Assembly: GCA_033782935.1 (NCBI GenBank)
Contig: JAWQEG010000166.1
Span: 1,640,001-1,704,000, forward strand
Origin: Petrolisthes cinctipes
Taxonomy: Eukaryota; Arthropoda; Malacostraca; Decapoda; Porcellanidae
Direction of reading: 5' to 3'
DNA length: 64,000 bases
Below the pieces are notes generated by a model. It saw only the letters and a program-made list of their open reading frames with translations, had not been told where the DNA came from and did no database searches. Each line of letters begins with the position of its first letter. The first letter of the stretch is position 1. A program made the translations under genes and the position numbers. Of this stretch, positions 25,130 through 35,618 are shown one piece after another.

Positions 25130-28100
25130 GCTTCTGAGACCCGACAATATCGAATTTTCGGGTGTTTAGGGCCAGAATTTGAGATATAAACGGGTACAGA
25201 AGATGCATGCACATATCGACTTTTGGGCACCTAAAAGATCGATTTTCAGTATGTTTTTGGCCTGTATTTTTAAAATACTCTAACACGGAGTAGGCATGTA
25301 CAGATACCTTCTGGGACCTCTAAATATCGAAGTTTCGGGTGTTTTGGGACTGAATTTGAGATATCGATTTTTTGGCACCTAAAATGTCAATTTTTAGCAT
25401 GTTTTTAGCCTATATTTTGAAAATATTCTAGCACTGAGTAGGCATGTACAGATTGCTTCTGGGACCCCAAAATATTGAATTTTCGGGTGTTTTGAGCCTG
25501 AATTTGAGATATAAACGGGTACAAAAGATACATGCACATATTGAATTTGGGCACTAAAAATATCGATTTTCAGCATGTTTTGGGCCTGAATTTTGAAAAT
25601 ACTCTAACACGGAGTAGGCATGTACAGATCGCTTCTGGGACCCCAAAATATCAAATTTTCGGGTGTTTAGGGCCAGAATTTGAGATATAAACGGGTACAG
25701 AAGATGCATGCACATATCGACTTTTGGGCACCTAAAAGATCGATTTTCAGTATGTTTTTGGCCTGTATTTTGAAAATACTCTAACACGGAGTAGGCATGT
25801 ACAGATACCTTCTGGGACCTCTAAATATCGAATTTTCGGGTGTTATGGGACTGAATTTAAGATATCGATTTTTTGGCACCTATAATATCGATTTTTAGCA
25901 TGTTTTTAGCCTATATTTTGAAAATATTCTAGCACTGTGTAGGCATGTACAGATTGCTTCTGGGACCCCAAAATATTGAATTTTCGGGTGTTTTGAGCCT
26001 GAATTTGATATATAAACGGGTACAGAAGATACATGCACATATTGACTTTGGGCATCTAAAATATCGATTTTCAGCATGTTTTGGGCCTGTATTTTGAAAA
26101 TACTCTAACACTGAGTAGGCATGTGCAGATTGCTTCTGGGACCCCAAAATATTGAATTTTCGGGTGTTTTGAGCCTGAATTTGAGATATAAACGGGTACT
26201 GAAGATGCATGCACATATCGACTTTTGTGCACCTAAAAGATCGATTTTCAGTATGTTTTGAGCATGTATTTTGAAAATACTCTAACACGGAGTAGGCATG
26301 TACAGATCGCTTCTGGGACCCCTAAATATCGAATTTTCGGGTGTTTTGGGACTGAATTTGAGATATCGACTTTTTGGCACCTAAAAGATCGATTTTTAGC
26401 ATGTTTTAAGCCTATATTTTGAAAATATTCTAGCACTGAGTAGGCATGTACAGATTGCTTCTGGGACCCCAAAATATTGAATTTTCGGGTGTTTTGAGCC
26501 TGAATTTGAGATATAAACGGGTACAGAAGATACATGCACATATCGACTTTTGGGCACCTAAAAGATCGATTTTCAGTATGTTTTTGGCCTGTATTTTGAA
26601 AATACTCTAACACGGAGTAGGCATGTACAGATACCTTCTGGGACCTCTAAATATCGAATTTTCGGGTGTTTTGGGACTGAATTTGATATATCGATTTTTT
26701 GGCACCTAAAATGTCGATTTTTAGCATGTTTTTAGCCTATATTTTGAAAATATTCTAGCACTGTGTAGGCATGTACAGATTGCTTCTGGGACCCCAAAAT
26801 ATTGAATTTTCGGGTGTTTTGAGCCTGAATTTGAGATATAAACGGGTACAGAAGATACATGCACATATTGTCTTTGGGCATCTAAAATATCGATTTTCAG
26901 CATGTTTTGGGCCTGTATTTTGAAAATACTCTAACACTGAGTAGGCATGTACAGATTGCTTCTGGGACCCCAAAATATTGAATTTTCGGGTGTTTTGAGC
27001 CTGAATTTGAGATATAAACGGGTACTGAAGATGCATGCACATATCGACTTTTGTGCACCTAAAAGATCGATTTTCAGTATGTTTTGAGCATGTATTTTGA
27101 AAATACTCTAACACGGATTAGGCATGTACAGATCGCTTCTGGGACCCCTAAATATCGAATTTTCGGGTGTTTTGGGACTGAATTTGAGATATCGACTTTT
27201 TGGCACCTAAAAGATCGATTTTTAGCATGTTTTTAACCTATATTTTGAAAATATTCTAGCACTGAGTAGGCATGTACAGATTGCTTCTGAGACCCGACAA
27301 TATCGAATTTTCGGGTGTTTAGGGCCAGAATTTGAGATATAAACGGGTACAGAAGATGCATGCACATATCGACTTTTGGGCACCTAAAAGATCGATTTTC
27401 AGTATGTTTTTGGCCTGTATTTTTAAAATACTCTAACACGGAGTAGGCATGTACAGATACCTTCTGGGACCTCTAAATATCGAAGTTTCGGGTGTTTTGG
27501 GACTGAATTTGAGATATCGATTTTTTGGCACCTAAAATGTCAATTTTTAGCATGTTTTTAGCCTATATTTTGAAAATATTCTAGCACTGAGTAGGCATGT
27601 ACAGATTGCTTCTGGGACCCCAAAATATTGAATTTTCGGGTGTTTTGAGCCTGAATTTGAGATATAAACGGGTACAAAAGATACATGCACATATTGAATT
27701 TGGGCACTAAAAATATCGATTTTCAGCATGTTTTGGGCCTGAATTTTGAAAATACTCTAACACGGAGTAGGCATGTACAGATCGCTTCTGGGACCCCAAA
27801 ATATCAAATTTTCGGGTGTTTAGGGCCAGAATTTGAGATATAAACGGGTACAGAAGATGCATGCACATATCGACTTTTGGGCACCTAAAAGATCGATTTT
27901 CAGTATGTTTTTGGCCTGTATTTTGAAAATACTCTAACACGGAGTAGGCATGTACAGATACCTTCTGGGACCTCTAAATATCGAATTTTCGGGTGTTATG
28001 GGACTGAATTTAAGATATCGATTTTTTGGCACCTATAATATCGATTTTTAGCATGTTTTTAGCCTATATTTTGAAAATATTCTAGCACTGTGTAGGCATG

Positions 28101-29435
28101 TACAGATTGCTTCTGGGACCCCAAAATATTGAATTTTCGGGTGTTTTGAGCCTGAATTTGATATATAAACGGGTACAGAAGATACATGCACATATTGACT
28201 TTGGGCATCTAAAATATCGATTTTCAGCATGTTTTGGGCCTGTATTTTGAAAATACTCTAACACTGAGTAGGCATGTGCAGATTGCTTCTGGGACCCCAA
28301 AATATTGAATTTTCGGGTGTTTTGAGCCTGAATTTGAGATATAAACGGGTACTGAAGATGCATGCACATATCGACTTTTGTGCACCTAAAAGATCGATTT
28401 TCAGTATGTTTTGAGCATGTATTTTGAAAATACTCTAACACGGAGTAGGCATGTACAGATCGCTTCTGGGACCCCTAAATATCGAATTTTCGGGTGTTTT
28501 GGGACTGAATTTGAGATATCGACTTTTTGGCACCTAAAAGATCGATTTTTAGCATGTTTTAAGCCTATATTTTGAAAATATTCTAGCACTGAGTAGGCAT
28601 GTACAGATTGCTTCTGGGACCCCAAAATATTGAATTTTCGGGTGTTTTGAGCCTGAATTTGAGATATAAACGGGTACAGAAGATACATGCACATATCGAC
28701 TTTTGGGCACCTAAAAGATCGATTTTCAGTATGTTTTTGGCCTGTATTTTGAAAATACTCTAACACGGAGTAGGCATGTACAGATACCTTCTGGGACCTC
28801 TAAATATCGAATTTTCGGGTGTTTTGGGACTGAATTTGATATATCGATTTTTTGGCACCTAAAATGTCGATTTTTAGCATGTTTTTAGCCTATATTTTGA
28901 AAATATTCTAGCACTGTGTAGGCATGTACAGATTGCTTCTGGGACCCCAAAATATTGAATTTTCGGGTGTTTTGAGCCTGAATTTGAGATATAAACGGGT
29001 ACAGAAGATACATGCACATATTGTCTTTGGGCATCTAAAATATCGATTTTCAGCATGTTTTGGGCCTGTATTTTGAAAATACTCTAACACTGAGTAGGCA
29101 TGTACAGATTGCTTCTGGGACCCCAAAATATTGAATTTTCGGGTGTTTTGAGCCTGAATTTGAGATATAAACGGGTACTGAAGATGCATGCACATATCGA
29201 CTTTTGTGCACCTAAAAGATCGATTTTCAGTATGTTTTGAGCATGTATTTTGAAAATACTCTAACACGGATTAGGCATGTACAGATCGCTTCTGGGACCC
29301 CTAAATATCGAATTTTCGGGTGTTTTGGGACTGAATTTGAGATATCGACTTTTTGGCACCTAAAAGATCGATTTTTAGCATGTTTTTAACCTATATTTTG
29401 AAAATATTCTAGCACTGAGTAGGCATGTACAGATT
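25130..29435 (+). repeat. 2153-bp 13-mer HOR, two apparently identical tandem copies
   Basis: Copy 1 is 25130-27282 and copy 2 is 27283-29435. Rare marks recur at exactly 2153 bp: gacccgacaatatcg, cgaagtttcgggtg, cctaaaatgtcaattttt, gggtacaaaagatac, gggcactaaaaat, gaatttaagatatcg, cactgagtaggcatgtgcag and cacatattgtctttggg. I saw no difference in the stretches compared base by base. The join near 27283 is a chimera: an L1 start (actgagtaggcatgtacagatt) runs into the gcttctgagacccgac part of an L2. Copy 2 gives way after gcttctg near 29442. Confidence 0.93.
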
Positions 29436-31775
29436 GCTTCTGGAACCCCAAAATATTGAATTTTCGGGTGTTTTGAGCCTGAATTTGAGATATAAACGGG
29501 TACAGAAGATACATGCACATATTGACTTTGGGCACCAAAAATATCGATTTTCAGCATGTTTTGGGCCTGAATTTTGAAAATACTCTAACACGGAGTAGGC
29601 ATGTACAGATCGCTTCTGGGACCCCAAAATATCGAATTTTCGGGTGTTTAGGGCCAGAATTTGAGATATAAACGGGTACAGAAGATGCATGCACATATCG
29701 ACTTTTGGGCACCTAAAAGATCGATTTTCAGTATGTTTTTGGCCTGTATTTTGAAAATACTCTAACACGGAGTAGGCATGTACAGATACCTTCTGGGACC
29801 TCTAAATATCGAAGTTTCGGGTGTTTTGGGACTGAATTTGAGATATCGATTTTTTGGCACCTAAAATGTCAATTTTTAGCATGTTTTTAGCCTATATTTT
29901 GAAAATATTCTAGCACTGAGTAGGCATGTACAGATTGCTTCTGGGACCCCAAAATATTGAATTTTCGGGTGTTTTGAGCCTGAATTTGAGATATAAACGG
30001 GTACAGAAGATACATGCACATATTGAATTTGGGCACCAAAAATATCGATTTTCAGCATGTTTTGGGCCTGAATTTTGAAAATACTCTAACACGGAGTAGG
30101 CATGTACAGATCGCTTCTGGGACCCCAAAATATCGAATTTTCGGGTGTTTAGGGCCAGAATTTGATATATAAACGGGTACAGAAGATGCATGCACATATC
30201 GACTTTTGGGCACCTAAAAGATCGATTTTCAGTATGTTTTTGGCCTGTATTTTGAAAATACTCTAACACGGAGTAGGCATGTACAGATACCTTCTGGGAC
30301 CTCTAAATATCGAATTTTCGGGTGTTTTGGGACTGAATTTGATATATCGATTTTTTGGCACCTAAAATGTCGATTTTTAGCATGTTTTTAGCCTATATTT
30401 TGAAAATATTCTAGCACTGTGTAGGCATGTACAGATTGCTTCTGGGACCCCAAAGTATTGAATTTTCGGGTGTTTTGAGCCTGAATTTGAGATATAAACG
30501 GGTACAGAAGATACATGCACATATTGTCTTTGGGCATCTAAAATATCGATTTTCAGCATGTTTTGGGCCTGTATTTTGAAAATACTCTAACACTGAGTAG
30601 GCATGTACAGATTGCTTCTGGGACCCCAAAATATTGAATTTTCGGGTGTTTTGAGCCTGAATTTGAGATATAAACGGGTACTGAAGATGCATGCACATAT
30701 CGACTTTTGTGCACCTAAAAGATCGATTTTCAGTATGTTTTGAGCATGTATTTTGAAAATACTCTAACACGGATTAGGCATGTACAGATCGCTTCTGGGA
30801 CCCCTAAATATCGAATTTTCGGGTATTTTGGGACTGAATTTGAGATATCGACTTTTTGGCACCTAAAAGATCGATTTTTAGCATGTTTTTAACCTATATT
30901 TTGAAAATATTCTAGCACTGAGTAGGCATGTACAGATTGCTTCTGGAACCCCAAAATATTGAATTTTCGGGTGTTTTGAGCCTGAATTTGAGATATAAAC
31001 GGGTACAGAAGATACATGCACATATTGACTTTGGGCACCAAAAATATCGATTTTCAGCATGTTTTGGGCCTGAATTTTGAAAATACTCTAACACGGAGTA
31101 GGCATGTACAGATCGCTTCTGGGACCCCAAAATATCGAATTTTCGGGTGTTTAGGGCCAGAATTTGAGATATAAACGGGTACAGAAGATGCATGCACATA
31201 TCGACTTTTGGGCACCTAAAAGATCGATTTTCAGTATGTTTTTGGCCTGTATTTTGAAAATACTCTAACACGGAGTAGGCATGTACAGATACCTTCTGGG
31301 ACCTCTAAATATCAAATTTTCGGGTGTTTTGGGATTGAATTTGAGATATCGATTTTTTGGCACCTAAAATGTCAATTTTTAGCATGTTTTTAGCCTATAT
31401 TTTGAAAATATTCTAGCACTGAGTAGGCATGTACAGATTGCTTCTGGGACCCCAAAATATTGAATTTTCGGGTGTTTTGAGCCTGAATTTGAGATATAAA
31501 CGGATACAGAAGATACATGCACATATTGAATTTGGGCACCAAAAATATCGATTTTCAGCATGTTTTGGGCCTGAATTTTGAAAATACTCTAACACGGAGT
31601 AGGCATGTACAGATCGCTTCTGGGACCCCAAAATATCGAATTTTCGGGTGTTTAGGGCCAGAATTTGAGATATAAACGGGTACAGAAGATGCATGCACAT
31701 ATCGACTTTTGGGCACCTAAAAGATCGATTTTCAGTATGTTTTTGGCCAGTATTTTGAAAATACTCTAACACGGA
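28770..31775 (+). repeat. 1503-bp nonamer HOR (Y-X-Z), two tandem copies
   Basis: Copies run 28770-30272 and 30273-31775, overlapping the end of the 2153-bp pair. The order is Y (cacatattgtctttggg), X (gcttctggaacccc, ttttaacctat) and Z (cctaaaatgtcaattttt, gaatttgggcacc). Copy 2 has private changes: accccaaagtattg (about 30450), tatcaaattttcgg with gggattgaattt (about 31312-31336), aaacggatacag (about 31500) and ggccagtattttg (about 31746). Confidence 0.88.
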
Positions 31776-32768
31776 GTAGGCATGTACAGATCACCTCTGG
31801 GACCCCTAAATATCGAATTTTCGGGTGTTTTGGTACTGAATTTGTGATATCGACTTTTTGGCACCTAAAAGATCGATTTTTAGCATGTTTTTAGCATATA
31901 TTTTTGAAAATATTCTAGCACTGAGTAGGCATGTACAGATTGCTTCTGGGACCCCAAAATATTGATTTTTCGGGTGTTTTGAGCCTGAATTTGAGATATA
32001 AACGGGTACAGAAGATACATGCACATATTGACTTTGGGCACCAAAAATATCGATTTTCAGCATGTTTTGGGCCTGAATTTTGAAAATACTCTAACACGGA
32101 GTAGGCATGTACAGATCGCTTCTGGGACCCCAAAATATCGAATTTTCGGGTGTTTAGGGCCAGAATTTGAGATATAAACGGGTACAGAAGATGCATGCAC
32201 ATATCGACTTTTGGGCACCTAAAAGATCGATTTTCAGTATGTTTTTGGCCTGTATTTTGAAAATACTCTAACAAGAATTAGGCATGTACAGATACCTTCT
32301 GGGACCTCTAAATATCGAATTTTCGGGTGTTTTGGGATTGAATTTGATATATCGATTTTTTGGCACCTAAAAATTCGATTTTTAGCATGTTTTTAGCCTA
32401 TATTTTGAAAATATTCTAGCACTGTGTAGGCATTTACAGATTGCTTCTGGGACCCCAAAATATTGAATTTTCGGGTGTTTTGAGCCTGAATTTGGGATAT
32501 AAACGGGTACAGAAGATACATGCACATATTGACTTTGGGCATCTAAAATATCGATTTTCAGCATGTTTTGGACCTGTATTTTGAAAATACTCTAACACTG
32601 TACAGATTGCTTTTGGGACCCCAAAATATTGAATTTTCGGGTGTTTTGAGCCTGAATTTGAGATATAAACGGGTACTGAAGATGCATGCACATATCGACT
32701 TTTGTGCACCTAAAAGATCGATTTTCAGTATGTTTTGAGCATGTATTTTGAAAATACTCTAACACGGA

Positions 32769-32916
32769 GTAGGCATGTACAGATCGCTTCTGGGACCCCT
32801 AAATATCGAATTTTCGGGTGTTTTGGGACTGAATTTGAGATATCGACTTTTTGGCACCTAAAAGATCGATTTTTAGCATGTTTTTAGCCTATATTTTGAA
32901 AATATTCTAGCACTGA
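32769..32916 (+). repeat. Reference S monomer (148 bp), X flavour
   Basis: A clean example of the short monomer that opens each X trimer. Diagnostic bases are gatcgcttctgggacccct, gttttgggactgaattt, gatatcgactttttggc and ctatattttgaaaatattc. Compared with a long monomer it lacks 29 bp between gagatat and cgact. The lost segment starts after gagatat and itself ends in atat, so the break has ATAT microhomology. The arithmetic is exact: 177 minus 29 is 148. In Y and Z trimers the S monomer instead reads gatacc and gacctct, with cctaaaatgtcg in place of cctaaaagatcg. Confidence 0.93.
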
Positions 32917-33092
32917 GTAGGCATGTACAGATTGCTTCTGGGACCCCAAAATATTGAATTTTAGGGTGTTTTGAGCCTGAATTTGAGATATAAACGGGTA
33001 CAGAAGATACATGCACATATTGACTTTGGGCACCAAAAATATCGATTTTCAGCATATTTTGGGCCTGAATTTTGAAAATACTCTAACACGGA
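32917..33092 (+). repeat. Reference L1 monomer (176 bp), X flavour
   Basis: Second monomer of the X trimer, marked by gattgcttctgggacccc, aatattgaatttt, gttttgagcctgaattt, cacatattgactttgggc and gggcctgaattttg. It is one base shorter than L2 because it has actttgggc where L2 has acttttgggc. At three places it has TG where L2 has CG: gattgc, atattgaa and atattgac. In Y trimers this monomer reads gggcatctaaaatatcg, and in Z trimers gaatttgggcacc. Confidence 0.93.
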
Positions 33093-33181
33093 GTAGGCAT
33101 GTACAGATCGCTTCTGGGACCCCAAAATATCGAATTTTCGGGTGTTTAGGGCCAGAATTTGAGATATAAACGGGTACAGAA
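33093..33181 (+). repeat. First half-unit (a, ~89 bp) of a long monomer
   Basis: The first half of L2 can be aligned to the second half. Matching landmarks, in the same order, are ggcatgtacagatcg with tgcatgcacatatcg, cttctgggacccc with cttttgggcacct, aaaatatcgaatttt with aaaagatcgatttt, and ggccagaatttga with ggcctgtattttga. By eye about two thirds of positions agree over some 75 bp. This suggests the long monomer arose by duplication of an ancestral unit of about 88 bp. Confidence 0.8.
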
Positions 33182-33269
33182 GATGCATGCACATATCGGC
33201 TTTTGGGCACCTGAAAGATCGATTTTCAGTTTGTTTTTGGCCTGTATTTTGAAAATACTCTAACACGGA
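33182..33269 (+). repeat. Second half-unit (b, 88 bp) of a long monomer
   Basis: Partner of the preceding half-unit, with the same landmark order: gcatgcacatatcg, gggcacct, gatcgatttt, ggcctgtattttga, then a short AT-rich link to the next monomer. The 29-bp deletion that makes the S monomer removes the end of half a and the start of half b, so S is a fused one-and-two-thirds unit. Confidence 0.78.
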
Positions 33270-33318
33270 GTAGGCATGTACAGATACCTTCTGGGACCTC
33301 TAAATATCGAATTTTCGG

Positions 33319-35618
33319 GTGTTTTGAGCCTGAATTTGAGATATAAACGGGTACTGAAGATGCATGCACATATCGACTTTTGTGCACCTAAAAGATCGAT
33401 TTTCAGTATGTTTTGAGCATGTATTTTCAAAAATACTCTAACACGGAGTAGGCATGTACAGATAGCTTCTGGGACCCCTAAATATCGAATTTTCGGGTGT
33501 TTTGGGACTGAATTTTAGATATCGACTTTTTGGCACCTAAAAGATCGATTTTTAGCATGTTTTTAGCCTATATTTTGAAAATATTCTAGCACTGAGTACA
33601 GATTGCTTCTGGGACCCCAAAATATTGAATTTACGGGTGTTTTGAGCCTGAATTTGAGATATAAACGGGTACAGAAGATACATGCACATATTGACTTTGG
33701 GCACCAAAAATATCGATTTTCAGCATGTTTTGGGCCTGAATTTTGAAAATACTCTAACACGGAGTAGGCATGTACAGATCGCTTCTGGGACCCCAAAATA
33801 TCGAATTTTCGGGTGTTTAGGGCCAGAATTTGAGATATAAACGGGTACAGAAGATGCATGCACATATCGACTTTTGGGCACCTAAAAGATCGATTTTCAG
33901 TATGTTTTTGGCCTGTATTTTGAAAATACTCTAACAAGAATTAGGCATGTACAGATACCTTCTGGGACCTCTAAATATCGAATTTTCGGGTGTTTTGGGA
34001 CTGAATTTGATATATCGATTTTTTGGCACCTAAAAATTCGATTTTTAGCATGTTTTTAGCCTATATTTTGAAAATATTCTAGCACTGTGTAGGCATTTAC
34101 AGATTGCTTCTGGGACCCCAAAATATTGAATTTTCGGGTGTTTTGAGCCTGAATTTGAGATATAAACGGGTACAGAAGATACATGCACATATTGACTTTG
34201 GGCATCTAAAATATCGATTTTCAGCATGTTTTGGGCCTGTATTTTGAAAATACTCTAACACTGAGTAGGCATGTACAGATTGCTTCTGGGACCCCAAAAT
34301 ATTGAATTTTCGGGTGTTTTGAGCCAGAATTTGAGATATAAACGGGTACAGAAGATATATGCACATATCGACTTTTGGGCACCTAAAAGATCGATTTTCA
34401 GTATGTTTTTGGCCTGTATTTTGAAAATACTCTAACACGGAGTAGGCATGTACAGATACCTTCTGGGACTTCTGAATATCGAATTTTCGGGTGTTTTGGG
34501 ACTGAATTTGAGATATCGATTTTTTGGCACCTAAAATGTCGATTTTTAACATGTTTTTAGCCTATATTTTGAAAATATTCTAGCACTGTGTAGGCATGTA
34601 CAGATTGCTTCTGGGACCCCAAAATATTGAATTTTCGGGTGTTTTGAGCCTGAATTTGAGATATAAACGGGTACAGAAGATACATGCACATTTTGACTTT
34701 GGGCACCAAAAATATCGATTTTCAGCATGTTTTGGGCCTGAATTTTGAAAATACTCTAACACGGAGTAGGCATGTACAGATCGCTTCTGGGACCCCAAAA
34801 TATCGAATTTTCGGGTGTTTAGGGCCAGAATTTGAGATATAAACGGGTACAGAAGATGCATGCACATATCGACTTTTGGGCACCTAAAAGATCGATTTTC
34901 AGTATGTTTTTGGCCTGTATTTTGAAAATACTCTAACACGGAGTAGGCATGTACAGATACCTTCTGGGACCTCTAAATATCGAAGTTTCGGGTGTTTTGG
35001 GACTGAATTTGAGATATCGATTTTTTGGCACCTAAAATGTCAATTTTTAGCATGTTTTTAGCCTATATTTTGAAAATATTCTAGCACTGAGTAGGCATGT
35101 ACAGATTGCTTCTGGGACCCCAAAATATTGAATTTTCGGGTGTTTTGAGCCTGAATTTGAGATATAAACGGGTACAGAAGATACATGCACATATTGAATT
35201 TGGGCACCAAAAATATCGATTTTCAGCATGTTTTGGGCCTGAATTTTGAAAATACTCAAACACGGAGTAGGCATGTACAGATCGCTTCTGGGACCCCAAA
35301 ATATCGAATTTTCGGGTGTTTTGAGCCTGAATTTGAGATATAAACGGGTACAGAAGATACATGCACATATTGAATTTGGGCACCAAAAATATCGATTTTC
35401 AGCATGTTTTGGGCCTGAATTTTGAAAATACTCTAACACGGAGTAGGCATGTACAGATCGCTTCTGGGACCCCAAAATATCGAATTTTCGGTGTTTAGGG
35501 CCAGAATTTGAAATATAAACGGGTTCAGAAGATGCATGCACATATCGACTTTTGGGCACCTAAAAGATCGATTTTCAGTATGTTTTTGGCCTGTATTTTG
35601 AAAATACTCTAACACGGA
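33319..35618 (+). repeat. Mixed satellite segment with several chimeric monomers
   Basis: It starts at a gatacc S monomer that turns into a gttttgagcc long monomer near 33318. The following monomers carry attttcaaaaatactc (about 33427) and an 8-bp deletion written actgagtacagattgc (about 33590). Both marks recur at 41594/41764 and 44093/44264. Near 34321 a Y L2' shows gagccagaatttg and gatatatgc. At 35080-35480 a Z-type block repeats gaatttgggcacc twice within 177 bp spacing. No non-satellite DNA is seen. Confidence 0.78.

Larger units (their letters stand above)
33093..33269 (+). repeat. Reference L2 monomer (177 bp), X flavour
   Basis: Third monomer of the X trimer, marked by gatcgcttctgggacccc, gtgtttagggccagaattt, atgcatgcacatatcg, tttgggcacc and gtttttggcctgtattttg. 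This copy has two private changes, cacctgaaag for cacctaaaag and cagtttg for cagtatg, which also occur at 41041-41080 and 62710-62740 and tie those segments together. The L2 sequence keeps seven CpG sites. Confidence 0.93.
31776..33318 (+). repeat. Mixed X and Y trimers, repeated 7845 bp downstream
   Basis: This stretch and the trimer before it (from about 31275) match about 39120-41163 at a constant offset of 7845 bp. Shared marks are gggattgaattt, gcatatatttttgaaaat, aatattgatttttcggg, acaagaattaggc, cctaaaaattcg, gtaggcatttacag, a 10-bp deletion in an L2' monomer (aacactgtacag at about 32597 and 40440), cagcatattttggg, cacctgaaag and cagtttgtttttgg. Differences include gatatcgactttttg variants and the gcttctggggcccc change present only downstream. 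Confidence 0.85.

Noticed and set aside
25130..29435. Assembly false duplication as the explanation for the identical 2153-bp copies.
   Set aside because: Not excluded, but the junction at 27283 is a new chimera rather than a blunt repeat of the flank, and similar-scale HOR pairs occur throughout, so a biological duplication is the simpler reading.
32769..32916. CENP-B-box-like match in S (ttttcgggtgttttggga).
   Set aside because: Against the core nTTCGnnnnAnnCGGGn it fails at the A and at the first C of CGGG, and in L monomers more positions fail. gatataaacgggta fits only the A and CGGG part. Too weak to call.
32860..32916. TATA-box-like ctatattttgaaaa in every S monomer.
   Set aside because: It is part of an AT-rich repeat with no gene downstream. 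Nothing in the sequence supports promoter function, although satellite transcription cannot be excluded.
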